The translations under genes were made by a program, and so were the position numbers. From NCBI RefSeq assembly GCF_001591405.1, contig NZ_BCUV01000006.1, forward strand, positions 1 through 64,000: DNA of 64,000 nt. Direction: 5' to 3'. How positions within the stretch are numbered: the first letter of the stretch is position 1; each line of letters begins with the position of its first letter. The stretch is from Janibacter terrae NBRC 107853. GTDB taxonomy: Bacteria; Actinomycetota; Actinomycetes; Actinomycetales; Dermatophilaceae. Positions 9,374-18,014 of the stretch are shown here, piece after piece. The notes under the pieces were generated by a model that was not told the DNA's origin, did not search any database, and was given only the letters and a program-made list of their open reading frames with translations.

Positions 9374-10368
9374 GAGTTCTCCTTGTCCAACGGGGTGACC
9401 CGCGGCAGGGCGGCCCCCGGGGGGACGACCTGCGCCTCTCGGGTGCTGACGTTGACGGCGCTGGGGAGCGTCAGCTCGTCCTGCGTCGTCAACGAGGTCT
9501 CGATGCCGTAGTTGCTCCGCAGCCCCGTGAGGTAGGACCCGGCGGTCCCCTCGGCGAAGCGGGTCTGCATGGCGGCCGGGTCGCCGATCGCCTCGATCGT
9601 GTACGGCCGGGTGAGCGGGCGGAAGTTGACGAGGATCGCCTCGCCGGCGAAGCGGATGGCGGTGCGCGAGGTGAGTCGCTGCCCGTTGATGCTGATCGCC
9701 TCGGCGCCGGCGTCCCACAGGCCGTTGGCGAGGATCTGCATGTCCTTGGACTGCACACGCCCCTCCGAGGAGGCGCCCGTGCGGGGATCGCCGTCGGCGG
9801 ACGTGCGCGTGCCGGCGGCGTCGTCGAGCGTGATCCGCAGACCGGGCCCGGTGACGGCCGCGAGGCCGCTGCTGACGCGAAGGGAGTCCAGCTCCGCCGC
9901 TCGTGTACCCACCAGCTCAGGGTCGAGCCGCGCGGTGACGGCGTCGATCTCGCGCTGCAGGGAGCGCACCTGCGTGTCGCGCTCGTCGACGGTCTGCTGG
10001 CGCGCCTCGATCTGCGTGATGAGGTCCCGGCGGGCCTCGTTGCGTGCGCCGTCGCGGCCGCGCAGCTCGGCGGTGCTCACGCCGATGACGAGGCCGATGA
10101 TGAGCAGCCAGACGATGAGGAGCGGGCGCCGGGTGCCGCTGGAGGCGGGCTGGCCGGCGGCCAGGCGCTTCTCCGCGGCCGCGGCATAACCGGGGTCGAG
10201 CGGTCGCTCGAGCATCGAGGTGAGCAGGGTCATCGACGCGTCGGGCCGTCGTCGCGGGTGGGCCACGCCCTTGGCGTCGGCGTAGTCCGCCTCGTCCTCG
10301 CCGAGGTCCTCCTCGCGCAGGCTCGCCGGCCGGTCGCGCCGGGGGTGCTCGTCGTCGTCGGGACGCAC
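9370..10368 (-). CDS. DUF881 membrane-anchored protein, first of operon
   Basis: A 332-residue protein: acidic cytoplasmic N-terminus of about 95 residues, membrane segment LLIVWLLIIGLVIGVSTA, coiled coil (TQIEARQQTVDERDTQVRSLQ region) and DUF881 domain (GPGLRITLDDAAGT, DAGAEAISINGQRL, YTIEAIGDPAAM). GTG at 10368 is chosen for its AAGGAG site 7 nt upstream; an internal ATG about 52 codons later (MTLLTSMLERPLDPG) is an alternative. First gene of the DUF881-DUF1290-DUF881 operon, divergent from the aminotransferase remnant. Confidence 0.85.
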   Translation of the reverse strand: MRPDDDEHPRRDRPASLREEDLGEDEADYADAKGVAHPRRRPDASMTLLTSMLERPLDPGYAAAAEKRLAAGQPASSGTRRPLLIVWLLIIGLVIGVSTAELRGRDGARNEARRDLITQIEARQQTVDERDTQVRSLQREIDAVTARLDPELVGTRAAELDSLRVSSGLAAVTGPGLRITLDDAAGTRTSADGDPRTGASSEGRVQSKDMQILANGLWDAGAEAISINGQRLTSRTAIRFAGEAILVNFRPLTRPYTIEAIGDPAAMQTRFAEGTAGSYLTGLRSNYGIETSLTTQDELTLPSAVNVSTREAQVVPPGAALPRVTPLDKENS

Positions 10369-10438
10369 GGGCCTGCTCCTTCCTGCCGAGGGGGTGGATC
10401 TCCAGCGTAGGCGCTGGGCGTCCTGCCAGAGTGGAGGC

Positions 10439-11562
10439 ATGCAACGACGTGTCCTCACCCTGGACGAAGCCGCCCTGCGGCGGCGCACGAGCATCAAGTG
10501 GCGGCTCCACGACCCCGACGTGCTGCCGCTGTGGATCGCCGAGATGGACGTCGTGCCGGCACCCGCCGTGGTCGACGAGCTGCACCGGATCGCCCGCGAC
10601 GGGGACCTCGGGTACCCGGTGACGCAGCCGTACGTCGAGGCCGTGGTGGCCCTGTACGCCGAGTGGGGTGCGCAGGTCGAGCCATCCCGCGCCCGCCCCG
10701 TGGCCGACGTCATGTCGGGGGTCCGCGCCGGGCTCGCCGTGCTCACCGGGCCGGACGACCCGGTGTACATCACCGTGCCCGTCTACCCTCCCTTCCACGC
10801 GGCCGCGCACGAGGTCGGCCGCCGGCTCGTGCCGGTCCCGCTCGGACCCGCGGGCGCCTCGACGCAGCCGCTCTCGAGGCCGCGTTCGTCGAGGGCGGCC
10901 GCGGCGCGCTGCTGCTGTCCAACCCCCACAACCCGACCGGTACGGTCCCGACGCGCGAGGAGCTCGCCGACGTCGCGAGGGCTGCCGCCCGCCACGGCGT
11001 GCGGATTGTCAGCGACGAGATCCACGCCCCGCTCGTGCTGCCCGGCGCGGACTTCACCCCTCTGCTCTCCCTGCCGGAGGGCCAGTCCGGGCTCGCGGTC
11101 TTCTCCCCCGCGAAGGGATGGAACCTCGCCGGGGCGAAGTCGGCGGTCCTCATGGGCGGGTCGGAGGCAGCGGCGGCGATGCGCGCGCTGCCGCCGGGTC
11201 TGGAGTACACGACGAGCCACCTGGGCGTGCGCCTCCACACCGCGGCCCTGGTCGGTGCTCGGGACTGGCTGGCGGACCTCGTGCTCGACCTCGACGCCAA
11301 CCGCACGCTGCTCGCGGGGCTGCTGGCCGAGCACCTGCCGAGGGTGCGCTGGCAGGCCGTGGAGGCGACCTACCTCGCGTGGCTGGACCTGCGCGAGCTC
11401 GGTCTGGGCGACGACCCGGCCCATCACCTGCGTGAGGTCGCGCGGGTCGCCCTCTCCCCCGGACCCCCCTTCGGGGCGGGTGCGGGGTACGCACGGTTGA
11501 ACTTCGCCACGTCGCCGCAGATCCTCACCGAGGCGGTGACCAGGATCGCCCGGTCCGTCTAG
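10439..11562 (+). pseudogene. MalY/PatB-type PLP aminotransferase, frameshifted
   Basis: The gene encodes a cystathionine beta-lyase/aminotransferase of the MalY/PatB class in two frames. Frame A (from ATG 10439) has the N-terminal part (WRLHDPDVLPLWIAEMDV, DLGYPVTQPY, YITVPVYPPFHAA). Frame B has the rest: LLLSNPHNPTGTVP, SDEIHAPLVLPG and the PLP lysine in FSPAKGWNLAGAKS. The join falls near 10848-10868 and needs one extra base, so a single-base deletion (or a sequencing error) broke it. GGAGG lies only 1 nt before the ATG. All catalytic motifs survive, so the lesion is recent or artefactual. Confidence 0.85.
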
Positions 11563-11632
11563 TGGGATGTCTCACTTTGGGATGAATCCCCTTGCGCCAC
11601 AACGGAATCCGCCACCCGGCGTGGACGGCGAT

Positions 11633-11660
11633 TTGATCTCCACGCTGGTCACGTTAGGTT
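11633..11660 (+). promoter_or_regulatory. Probable ectA promoter, leaderless
   Basis: TTGATC (11633-11638), a 16-nt spacer, then TAGGTT (11655-11660). The GTG at 11668 begins 7 nt after the -10 box, and no Shine-Dalgarno is present, so the transcript probably starts on the codon. Confidence 0.5.
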
Positions 11661-11667
11661 GAAACAG

Positions 11668-12174
11668 GTGATCGCCGACCCAGAGATGCCCGCCCAGAGC
11701 CAGCAGTCCCCGTTCACACTCCGTCACCCCGACGTCGCCGACGGCGGCGACATGTGGCGCGTGGCCAGGGACTCGCAGACCCTCGACCTCAACTCCTCGT
11801 ACGCCTACCTGCTGTGGGCGCGTGACTTCGCCGCGACGAGCGTCGTCGCCGAGCGCGAGGGCCGGGTCGTGGGGTTCGTCAGCGGATACCTGCGGCCACA
11901 GGCACCTGAGACCCTCATGGTCTGGCAGGTGGCCGTCGACGCCGACCAGCGCGGCCACGGCCTCGCCGGCCGCATGCTCGACCACCTGGCGCGGTCCGTG
12001 CCCGGCGTGACGATGCTCGAGACGACGATCACCGAGGACAACGCCGCCTCCCGGGCGCTCTTCGCCCGGTTCGCCCGGACACGCGACGCCCACCACGAGG
12101 AGCTGGCGCTCTTCGAGCAGTTCCCCGACGAGGGGCACGAGCCGGAGGTGCTGCACCGCATCGGACCGTTCTGA
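11668..12174 (+). CDS. ectA: L-2,4-diaminobutyrate N-acetyltransferase
   Basis: First ectoine-forming enzyme, a 168-residue GNAT acetyltransferase making N4-acetyl-diaminobutyrate. Family motifs: RVARDSQTLDLNSSYAYLLWARDFAATS, cut here as LDLNSSYAYLLWARDF, and the acetyl-CoA loop VDADQRGHGLAGRM, followed by TTITEDNAASRALF. The start is uncertain: GTG 11668 fits a leaderless promoter; ATG 11686 would also align with relatives. Neither has a good ribosome site. Followed by ectB after 54 nt and ectC, so the cassette is ectABC without ectD in this window. Confidence 0.93.
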   Translation: MIADPEMPAQSQQSPFTLRHPDVADGGDMWRVARDSQTLDLNSSYAYLLWARDFAATSVVAEREGRVVGFVSGYLRPQAPETLMVWQVAVDADQRGHGLAGRMLDHLARSVPGVTMLETTITEDNAASRALFARFARTRDAHHEELALFEQFPDEGHEPEVLHRIGPF

Positions 12175-12228
12175 CCCGGCCGCCACGAGAGACCACCCCT
12201 GCAGATCCCTCCACGGAAGGACCACCCC

Positions 12229-13509
12229 ATGAGCAACCCCGCCACCGACATCTTCACCGAGCGCGAGTCCGAGGTGCGCAGCTACTGCCGCAACTGGCCC
12301 GTCGTCTTCGACACCGCGAAGGGCGTGTACCAGACGACCGAGGACGGCGAGCGCTACACCGACTTCTTCTCCGGCGCCGGTGCGCTCAACTACGGGCACA
12401 ACAACGACGTGCTCAAGGAGGCGCTCGTCGAGTACATCTCGCGCGACGGCGTCACCCACTCGATGGACATGCACACCAAGGCCAAGCGCGAGTTCCTCGA
12501 GACCTTCACCGAGCTGATCCTCCAGCCGCGCGGCATGACGCACAAGATCCAGTTCCCCGGGCCGACCGGGACCAACGCGGTCGAGACCGCGCTCAAGACC
12601 GCGCGCAAGGTGACCGGCCGCGAGGAGATCGTCTCCTTCACCAACGCCTTCCACGGCATGACGCTCGGCGCGCTCGCCGTCACCGGCAACGCCTTCAAGC
12701 GGGCCGGGGCAGGGACGCCGCTCTACCACGCCACGTCCGCCCCGTACGACGACTACATCGTCGGCGAGACCTCGGACTTCGCCTGGCTGAAGCGCATCTG
12801 GGCCGACAGCGGCTCCGGCCACAACCTGCCTGCCGCGGTCATCGTCGAGACCGTCCAGGGCGAGGGCGGCCTCAACGCCGCGCGCGGCGAGTGGCTGAAG
12901 GAGCTGCAGGAGCTGTGCCGCGAGCACGGCGTGCTCCTGATCGTCGACGACGTCCAGGCCGGCTGCGGCCGCACCGGGACCTTCTTCTCCTTCGAGCCCT
13001 TCGGCCTCGACCCCGACATCATCACGATCAGCAAGTCGATCTCCGGCTACGGCCTGCCGATGGCGCTGACCCTGATGAAGCCCGAGGTGGACGACTGGGA
13101 GCCGGGCGAGCACAACGGCACCTTCCGCGGCCACAACCCGGCCTTCGTCACCGCGACCACGGCGCTGCGCACCTACTGGTCCGACGACGCCCTGCAGCAG
13201 GACGTCGCGGCCCGGGCCGCCCAGCTCCACGAGCGCCTCGAGCTCTTCGCCGGTCTCGCCGAGGGCAGCGAGGTCCGCGGCCGAGGCCTCCTCGCCGGCG
13301 TCGCCTTCGCGGACAAGGAGGCGGCCGAGAAGATCGCGAAGGCGGCCTTCGCCAGGAAGCTGCTCGTCGAGACCTCCGGGCCGTCCAGCGAGGTCGTGAA
13401 GATCATGCCGCCCCTCACCATCACCGAGGAGGAGCTGGCGGCCGGTCTCGACCAGCTCGAGGACGCGGTCCGCGAGGTGCTCGGCGCACCCGCACGCGCC
13501 GGCGCCTGA
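12229..13509 (+). CDS. ectB: Diaminobutyrate-2-oxoglutarate aminotransferase
   Basis: A 426-residue class-III aminotransferase that makes L-2,4-diaminobutyrate from aspartate semialdehyde, the entry step of ectoine synthesis. The PLP lysine is K269 in TISKSISGYGLPMA; the cofactor Asp is in LLIVDDVQAGCGRTG. The length matches EctB. An upstream GAAGGA lies 8 nt before ATG 12229. Between ectA and ectC in the same orientation. Some relatives make siderophore diamines, but the context fixes the ectoine role. Confidence 0.97.
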   Translation: MSNPATDIFTERESEVRSYCRNWPVVFDTAKGVYQTTEDGERYTDFFSGAGALNYGHNNDVLKEALVEYISRDGVTHSMDMHTKAKREFLETFTELILQPRGMTHKIQFPGPTGTNAVETALKTARKVTGREEIVSFTNAFHGMTLGALAVTGNAFKRAGAGTPLYHATSAPYDDYIVGETSDFAWLKRIWADSGSGHNLPAAVIVETVQGEGGLNAARGEWLKELQELCREHGVLLIVDDVQAGCGRTGTFFSFEPFGLDPDIITISKSISGYGLPMALTLMKPEVDDWEPGEHNGTFRGHNPAFVTATTALRTYWSDDALQQDVAARAAQLHERLELFAGLAEGSEVRGRGLLAGVAFADKEAAEKIAKAAFARKLLVETSGPSSEVVKIMPPLTITEEELAAGLDQLEDAVREVLGAPARAGA

Positions 13510-13552
13510 TCCCCCTTCGCTCCACCGCACCCGACACGACAAGGAGACCCAC

Positions 13553-13942
13553 ATGAAGGTCCTGAACGTCAACGACCTGGACGGCACCGAGTACGACGTC
13601 CAGCACGGCAACTGGCAGAGCCGCCGGATGGTCCTCGCCAAGGACAAGGTCGGCTTCAGCTTCCACATCACCATCCTCAAGGCCGGGACGTCCTCGGAGT
13701 TCTGGTACGCCAACCACGTCGAGGCGGTCTACGTCTACCAGGGCAAGGGCACGCTCCTCGACCGCGACACCGGCGAGGAGTTCGTCCTCGAGCCGGGCGT
13801 CATGTACATGCTCGACGACGCGGACAAGCACACCGTGACCGTCGAGGAGGACATCCACTGCGCGTGCGTGTTCAACCCGCCGGTCACCGGCCGTGAGGTG
13901 CACGACGAGAACGGCGTGTACCCGGTCCTCACCGAGGACTGA
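13553..13942 (+). CDS. ectC: Ectoine synthase
   Basis: A 129-residue cupin that cyclises N4-acetyl-diaminobutyrate to ectoine, the last step. Recognisable by MKVLNVNDLDGTEYDV, SFHITILKAGTSSEFWYANHVEAVY and the cupin segment EEFVLEPGVMYMLDDADKHTV. Start ATG 13553 has AAGGAG 6 nt upstream. It lies 43 nt after ectB. A perfect 40-bp palindrome follows as a terminator. No ectD hydroxylase follows, so 5-hydroxyectoine is not predicted from this locus. Confidence 0.97.
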   Translation: MKVLNVNDLDGTEYDVQHGNWQSRRMVLAKDKVGFSFHITILKAGTSSEFWYANHVEAVYVYQGKGTLLDRDTGEEFVLEPGVMYMLDDADKHTVTVEEDIHCACVFNPPVTGREVHDENGVYPVLTED

Positions 13943-13952
13943 GCACCACGAG

Positions 13953-13992
13953 GACGAAGGGGGGCGGACCAGCTGGTCCGCCCCCCTTCGTC
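13953..13992. terminator. Perfect 40-bp palindromic terminator after ectC
   Basis: Positions 13953-13972 are the exact reverse complement of 13973-13992. The outer arms are GACGAAGGGGGG / CCCCCCTTCGTC. It lies between the convergent ectC and 14015-14284 genes, so it can end both. It carries two copies of the CGAAGGGGG 9-mer. Confidence 0.8.
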
Positions 13993-14014
13993 GTGCGTGG
14001 GCGGGTACGCGACG

Positions 14015-14284
14015 TCAGTGGTTGCGCAACGCGTCGATCAGCTCGGCCTTGTCCATCGACGACCGCCCCTCGATCTCCAGCTCCTTGGCGCGCTCCCGCA
14101 GCTCGTCGACGGTCCAGTCGTCGTACGAGCCGGACTCCCCACCCCGCCGGCCGACCTCGGAGCGGGAGGTGTTGGCAGCGGCGTTGGCGATGCGCGCCGC
14201 CTTCTCCTTGCTGGCGCCGTCGTCGCGCAGCTCCTCGTAGAGCTCGGCGTCCTTGACGCTCGGTCCCGGCTTGCGCTCAGGCAT
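14015..14284 (-). CDS. Small DUF7218/Rho-N-like protein
   Basis: An 89-residue charged protein. The first half (PGPSVKDAELYEELRDDGAS, KEKAARIANAAAN) resembles the small DUF7218 family; the second half (YDDWTVDELRERAKELEIEG, KAELIDALRNH) is a SAP/Rho N-terminal-like helical motif. Such proteins are common beside stress genes in actinobacteria and may bind nucleic acid; the function is not known. ATG 14284 has GGAG 8 nt upstream. It converges on ectC. Confidence 0.8.
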   Translation of the reverse strand: MPERKPGPSVKDAELYEELRDDGASKEKAARIANAAANTSRSEVGRRGGESGSYDDWTVDELRERAKELEIEGRSSMDKAELIDALRNH

Positions 14285-14390
14285 GACGTGCTCCTCTCGT
14301 CGTCAGGTGGCTGGGCCCTACCCCCGGCCATCGGCTGCATGCATCGGCCGCGAGACATGTTTCCTCCCCCCACGGGGTAGATGGGCCCTC

Positions 14391-15020
14391 ATGGACACCC
14401 CGACCCTAGAGCCGCAACGCGACCGCGCACCGTGGCGCGCGCCCCTGCAGCGCACGGCCGTGCTCGCCATCGACCTGCAGGAGGCCTTCTTCGAGGACCC
14501 GTCCCTCGCCGCGCGCCGGGAGACGCTCGTCGCCCGGTGCCGCCAGGTCCTTCGGTGGGCCGAGCGCGAGCAGCTGCCGGTGGTCACGGTGCGCACCGTC
14601 CACCAGCGAGACCGGTCGACGTGGACGATCACCATGCTCGAGGACGACCAGGGGTACCTCTTCGAGGGCGACGACCACACGGCGTGTCTCGGCGAGCTCG
14701 ACCTCTCGGCGGCCACGCAGGTCGTCAAGACCCGCGACGACGCCTTCGTCGGCACCGACCTCGAGGAGACCCTGCGCGGGCTCGGTGTCGAGGCGCTCGT
14801 CGTCATCGGCGTCTCGACGCACTCGTGCGTGCTGCTCACCGCGGCCCACGCCTTCGCGGTCGACCTCGAGGTCGTGCTCGTGCGTGACGCCATCGCCTCG
14901 CACCGCCCTGAGCTGCACGAGCTGACCCTGGACGCGCTGCGCGACGAGTACCGCTTCCCGGTGCTGTCCGCGGACGCCCTGTGCCGGGTCACGAGCCTGG
15001 TTGCCGAAGAGGCCCGGTGA
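14391..15020 (+). CDS. Isochorismatase-family cysteine hydrolase
   Basis: A 209-residue hydrolase of the isochorismatase/nicotinamidase superfamily. The catalytic triad is visible: D28 (LAIDLQEAFF), K113 (QVVKTRDDAFVGTDLE) and C146 (GVSTHSCVLLTA). The cis-peptide VIGVSTHSC motif is present. The substrate cannot be told; related enzymes act on nicotinamide, carbamoyl-sarcosine or isochorismate. ATG 14391 begins just before the conserved region; it has only a weak ribosome site. It ends 4 nt before the convergent PfpI-like gene. Confidence 0.88.
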   Translation: MDTPTLEPQRDRAPWRAPLQRTAVLAIDLQEAFFEDPSLAARRETLVARCRQVLRWAEREQLPVVTVRTVHQRDRSTWTITMLEDDQGYLFEGDDHTACLGELDLSAATQVVKTRDDAFVGTDLEETLRGLGVEALVVIGVSTHSCVLLTAAHAFAVDLEVVLVRDAIASHRPELHELTLDALRDEYRFPVLSADALCRVTSLVAEEAR

Positions 15021-15024
15021 GCGG

Positions 15025-15579
15025 TCAGGGGGTGGCGCCCAGGACGTCGAGCACGGCGGTGTTGAAGGCCGGCAGGTCGTCGGGCTTGCGACTCGTCACG
15101 AGCATCCCGTCCGTGACGACCTCCTGGTCCACCCACGTGCCCCCGGCATTGCGCACGTCCGTCTGCAGGCTCGGCCACGAGGTCACCGTGCGGTCGCGCA
15201 CGACGTCCGCCTCCACGAGCAGCCAGATGGCGTGGCAGATCGCCGCAACGGGGCGGCCGCCCTGCACGAAGTCGCGTACCAGGCCGACCGCTCCGGCATC
15301 CAGACGCAGCGCATCCGGGTTGGCCACCCCGCCGGGGAGGACGAGCCCCGCGAAGTCCGTGGCGGAGACATCGGCGACGGTGCGGTCCACCGGGAAGCTG
15401 TCGGCCTTGTCGAGGTGCTCGAAGGCCTGGACCTCGCCCTGCTCCGGGGCGACGAGCACGGGCTCCCAGCCCGCCTCCTCCAGTGCCTTCCACGGGCTGG
15501 TCAGCTCGACCTGCTCGATGCCCTCCATGGCCACGAGCACCGCGATGCGGCGAGTGGTCCGGTCGTCGTTGGACGCCAT
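15025..15579 (-). CDS. PfpI/DJ-1 family protein (class I glutamine amidotransferase fold)
   Basis: A 184-residue DJ-1/PfpI superfamily protein. The nucleophilic cysteine is C115 in the elbow AAICHAIW, and the fold is marked by RRIAVLVAMEGIEQVEL and GLVLPGGVANPD. Members act as general stress proteins, proteases or glyoxalase/deglycase-type enzymes (YraA/PfpI-like). ATG 15579 has AGGAGC 5 nt upstream. In a region rich in stress genes, a protein-repair role is likely but not shown. Confidence 0.88.
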   Translation of the reverse strand: MASNDDRTTRRIAVLVAMEGIEQVELTSPWKALEEAGWEPVLVAPEQGEVQAFEHLDKADSFPVDRTVADVSATDFAGLVLPGGVANPDALRLDAGAVGLVRDFVQGGRPVAAICHAIWLLVEADVVRDRTVTSWPSLQTDVRNAGGTWVDQEVVTDGMLVTSRKPDDLPAFNTAVLDVLGATP

Positions 15580-15669
15580 GGTCTGCTCCTGTCGTCGGGG
15601 TGACTGTCCCCGCCGCCCTACCCGCGTGCACGCCCCCCATGCACCGTCCGCAGCGGGCAGGATGGCCGG

Positions 15670-16161
15670 ATGAGCGAGCACGACGAGCCCACCGACAGGG
15701 ACGAGACGGCGTCCGAGCGAGCCGACCGCAACTGGAACGACCTGCTGCAGGAGTTCCGCGTCCTGCAGACCGGGGTCCAGGTGCTCGGAGGCTTCCTGCT
15801 CACGCTGCCCTTCCAGTCGGCCTTCGCCGACCTCGACTCCTTCCAGCGCAACCTCTACCTCGGGCTCGTCCTGCTCGCGACCGTCACCACGACGCTCCTC
15901 GTCGCCCCGATCGCCGTCCACCGCCGCGTCTTCCGGTGGCAGCGCAAGGATCGGCTCGTCGCGGCCGGGCACACGATCGCCAGGTTCGTCCTGGCGCTCG
16001 TCTCGCTCCTCGTCACCGGCATCGCGACCTTCGTCTTCGACGTGGTGGTCGGGCGCGAGGCAGCCCTCGTCGTCGGCGGCGCCATGGTGCTGCTCGTCCT
16101 GGGGTCCCTGGTGCTCCTCCCCCTCGTCGTCGGTGGTCGACCGCCCCGATCCGAGGAATGA
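15670..16161 (+). CDS. DUF6328-like membrane protein
   Basis: A 163-residue membrane protein with an acidic N-terminus and four hydrophobic segments (about 36-53, 60-78, 105-125, 130-152). The segment NWNDLLQEFRVLQTGVQVLG followed by LLTLPFQSAF is typical of the DUF6328 family of actinobacterial membrane proteins. Function unknown. ATG 15670 follows a weak GCAGGA site. It stands alone, divergent from the PfpI-like gene. Confidence 0.78.
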   Translation: MSEHDEPTDRDETASERADRNWNDLLQEFRVLQTGVQVLGGFLLTLPFQSAFADLDSFQRNLYLGLVLLATVTTTLLVAPIAVHRRVFRWQRKDRLVAAGHTIARFVLALVSLLVTGIATFVFDVVVGREAALVVGGAMVLLVLGSLVLLPLVVGGRPPRSEE

Positions 16162-16242
16162 GACAAGAGTCCCAAAACGCGGGCACGCGCGTTTCGGATG
16201 GCGAGTGCCTGTGGATCTACGTAACGTCGCCTGACGTGCAAA

Positions 16243-16260
16243 GCCGCGTCCGGACGCGGC
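16243..16260. promoter_or_regulatory. 18-bp perfect palindrome upstream of the ProP-like gene
   Basis: GCCGCGTCCGGACGCGGC is a perfect palindrome 25 nt before the start codon of the MFS gene. It could be an operator or a leader hairpin that affects access to the AAGGAG site. No regulator is known for it. Confidence 0.4.
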
Positions 16261-16284
16261 AGACGATCAACCCCAAGGAGATCC

Positions 16285-17703
16285 ATGAGCACGCACACCA
16301 CTGCGGGCGGGCCCGCAGCAGGCGCTGACGGCCCGGCCTTCGAGGACCTGCCGCCACGCCGGACGATCAAGCAGGCCGTCGCCGCGTCGGCCATGGGCAA
16401 CGCGACCGAGTGGTACGACTACGGCGCGTACGCGGTCGTCGCGACGTACATCGGCAGCCACTTCTTCCCCGGTGAGCACGCGACGCTGCTGACCCTCGCG
16501 ACCCTGGCGGTGTCCTTCGTCGCCCGACCCTTCGGCGGCTTCTTCTGGGGCCCGCTCGGTGACCGGCTCGGGCGCAAGGGCGTCCTCGCGCTCACGATCA
16601 TCCTGATGTCGGCGGCGACTTTCTGCATCGGCTTGCTGCCGACGTACGAGTCCATCGGCCTCTGGGCGCCCGCGCTCCTGGTCGTCCTGCGCCTCGTCCA
16701 GGGCTTTTCCACCGGCGGGGAGTACGGCGGCGCCGCGACCTTCATGGCCGAGTACGCGCCCGACAAGCGTCGCGGTCTGTACGGCAGCTTCCTCGAGTTC
16801 GGCACGTTGGGCGGCTTCGCCCTCGGTACGGCCGTCGTGCTCGTCCTGCAGGTCGTCCTCGGCGAGGCGGCCATGGAGGACTGGGGCTGGCGCATCCCGT
16901 TCTTCGTCGCCGGCCCGCTCGGCGCCATCGGCCTCTACCTGCGTTCCCAGCTCGACGAGACGCCTGTCTTCGCCGACCTCGAGGAGTCGGGTCAGAGCGA
17001 GCCGTCCGCCACGCACGGTCTGCGCGCCCTCATGGTCGAGTACTGGAAGCCCATGCTCACGATGGCCGGCCTGGTCATCCCGCTCAACGTCGTCAACTAC
17101 ACCCTGCTGACGTACATGCCGACGTACCTCGAGACGAAGATCGGCCTGGACGCCAACAAGTCGCTCATCGTCATACTCGTCGGCGAGCTGTTCATGATGG
17201 CCCTGCTGCCCTTCTGCGGGCACTACTCCGACATCATCGGACGCCGCAGGATGTGGTGGTTCTCGATGATCGGCCTCTTCGTCTTCGCGCTCCCGATGTA
17301 CTGGCTCATGGGCCGCAGCTTCGTCGGCGCGCTGATCGGCTTCGCCGTGCTCGGGCTGCTCTACATCCCGCAGCTGTCGACGATCTCGGCGACCTTCCCG
17401 GCGATGTTCCCGGCCCACGTACGGTTTGCCGGGTTCGCGGTGACGTACAACGTCTTCACGGCGGCCTTCGGTGGCACGGCGGCACCGGTCAACGAGGCGG
17501 TGGTCGGCAGGACCGGCTTCCTCGAGTTCCCGGCCCTCTACATGATGATCGCCTGCGTCATCGGCATGGTCGCCCTCCTCTTCCTCAAGGAGACCGCGGG
17601 GGCGTCGCTGCACGGCACCGACATCCCGCAGTCCGGGCCCGAGGACTACGGCTCGGACGCGATCGCCGACGAGGTCGCGGCGATGGACGCGGTCGGCCGC
17701 TGA
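16285..17703 (+). CDS. MFS symporter, ProP/metabolite:H+ family
   Basis: A 472-residue transporter with about 12 membrane segments. The signatures [23 protein letters not shown]-type [36 protein letters not shown] and [11 protein letters not shown] belong to the metabolite:H+ symporter family that includes ProP (proline, betaine, ectoine uptake) and citrate/shikimate carriers. Close to ectABC and NhaA, so uptake of a compatible solute is the best guess. ATG 16285 has AAGGAG 5 nt upstream. A hairpin terminator follows. Confidence 0.87.
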   Translation: MSTHTTAGGPAAGADGPAFEDLPPRRTIKQAVAASAMGNATEWYDYGAYAVVATYIGSHFFPGEHATLLTLATLAVSFVARPFGGFFWGPLGDRLGRKGVLALTIILMSAATFCIGLLPTYESIGLWAPALLVVLRLVQGFSTGGEYGGAATFMAEYAPDKRRGLYGSFLEFGTLGGFALGTAVVLVLQVVLGEAAMEDWGWRIPFFVAGPLGAIGLYLRSQLDETPVFADLEESGQSEPSATHGLRALMVEYWKPMLTMAGLVIPLNVVNYTLLTYMPTYLETKIGLDANKSLIVILVGELFMMALLPFCGHYSDIIGRRRMWWFSMIGLFVFALPMYWLMGRSFVGALIGFAVLGLLYIPQLSTISATFPAMFPAHVRFAGFAVTYNVFTAAFGGTAAPVNEAVVGRTGFLEFPALYMMIACVIGMVALLFLKETAGASLHGTDIPQSGPEDYGSDAIADEVAAMDAVGR

Positions 17704-17718
17704 TCGGGCGAGCACGGA

Positions 17719-17760
17719 CGAAGGGGGGGCGAGCGCGGACACCGTGCTCACCCCCCTTCG
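17719..17760 (+). terminator. Stem-loop terminator after the ProP-like gene
   Basis: CGAAGGGGGG (17719-17728) pairs with CCCCCCTTCG (17751-17760), with an inner GAGC/GCTC pairing. It lies 16 nt after the stop codon. It is the second terminator built from the CGAAGGGGG word. Confidence 0.7.
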
Positions 17761-17781
17761 CCATGTCCCTACACTCGTCGG

Positions 17782-17952
17782 GTGACCGGTCCCACGACGC
17801 GCACCGCTGCGCACCCCCGCCTGCTGGCGGAGGCCGCACGCATGCGCATGCACATGCGCACCGTGCGTCACCCGGGGACCAACGGCTGGATCAGCACCTG
17901 GGGCACCAATGCCCACGGGGAGATCGCCGGCTGCCCGCCACCCACCGGCTGA
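17782..17952 (+). CDS. Possible small leaderless ORF before nhaA (56 aa)
   Basis: An open frame from GTG 17782 to TGA 17952. A TACACT -10-like box (17770-17775) lies 6 nt before the GTG and there is no Shine-Dalgarno, the same pattern as several leaderless genes in this window. The peptide is basic and Met/His-rich in the middle (EAARMRMHMRTVRHPG) and ends in Pro residues. No family recognised. It could be a leader peptide for nhaA, 62 nt downstream, or chance. Confidence 0.35.
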   Translation: MTGPTTRTAAHPRLLAEAARMRMHMRTVRHPGTNGWISTWGTNAHGEIAGCPPPTG

Positions 17953-18014
17953 GGTCCCGCCGACGGCGGCGCCTCCCGGGCAGCCCCTCTCCTCCCCAGA
18001 CAAGGTCGTCACGC

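Noticed and set aside
10848-10868. Programmed frameshift in the MalY-like gene
   Set aside because: No slippery heptamer or downstream structure is visible; a simple deletion or read error is more likely.
11572-13713. Minus-strand frame of 713 codons over ectABC
   Set aside because: Antisense to three well-recognised genes and low in protein-like motifs.
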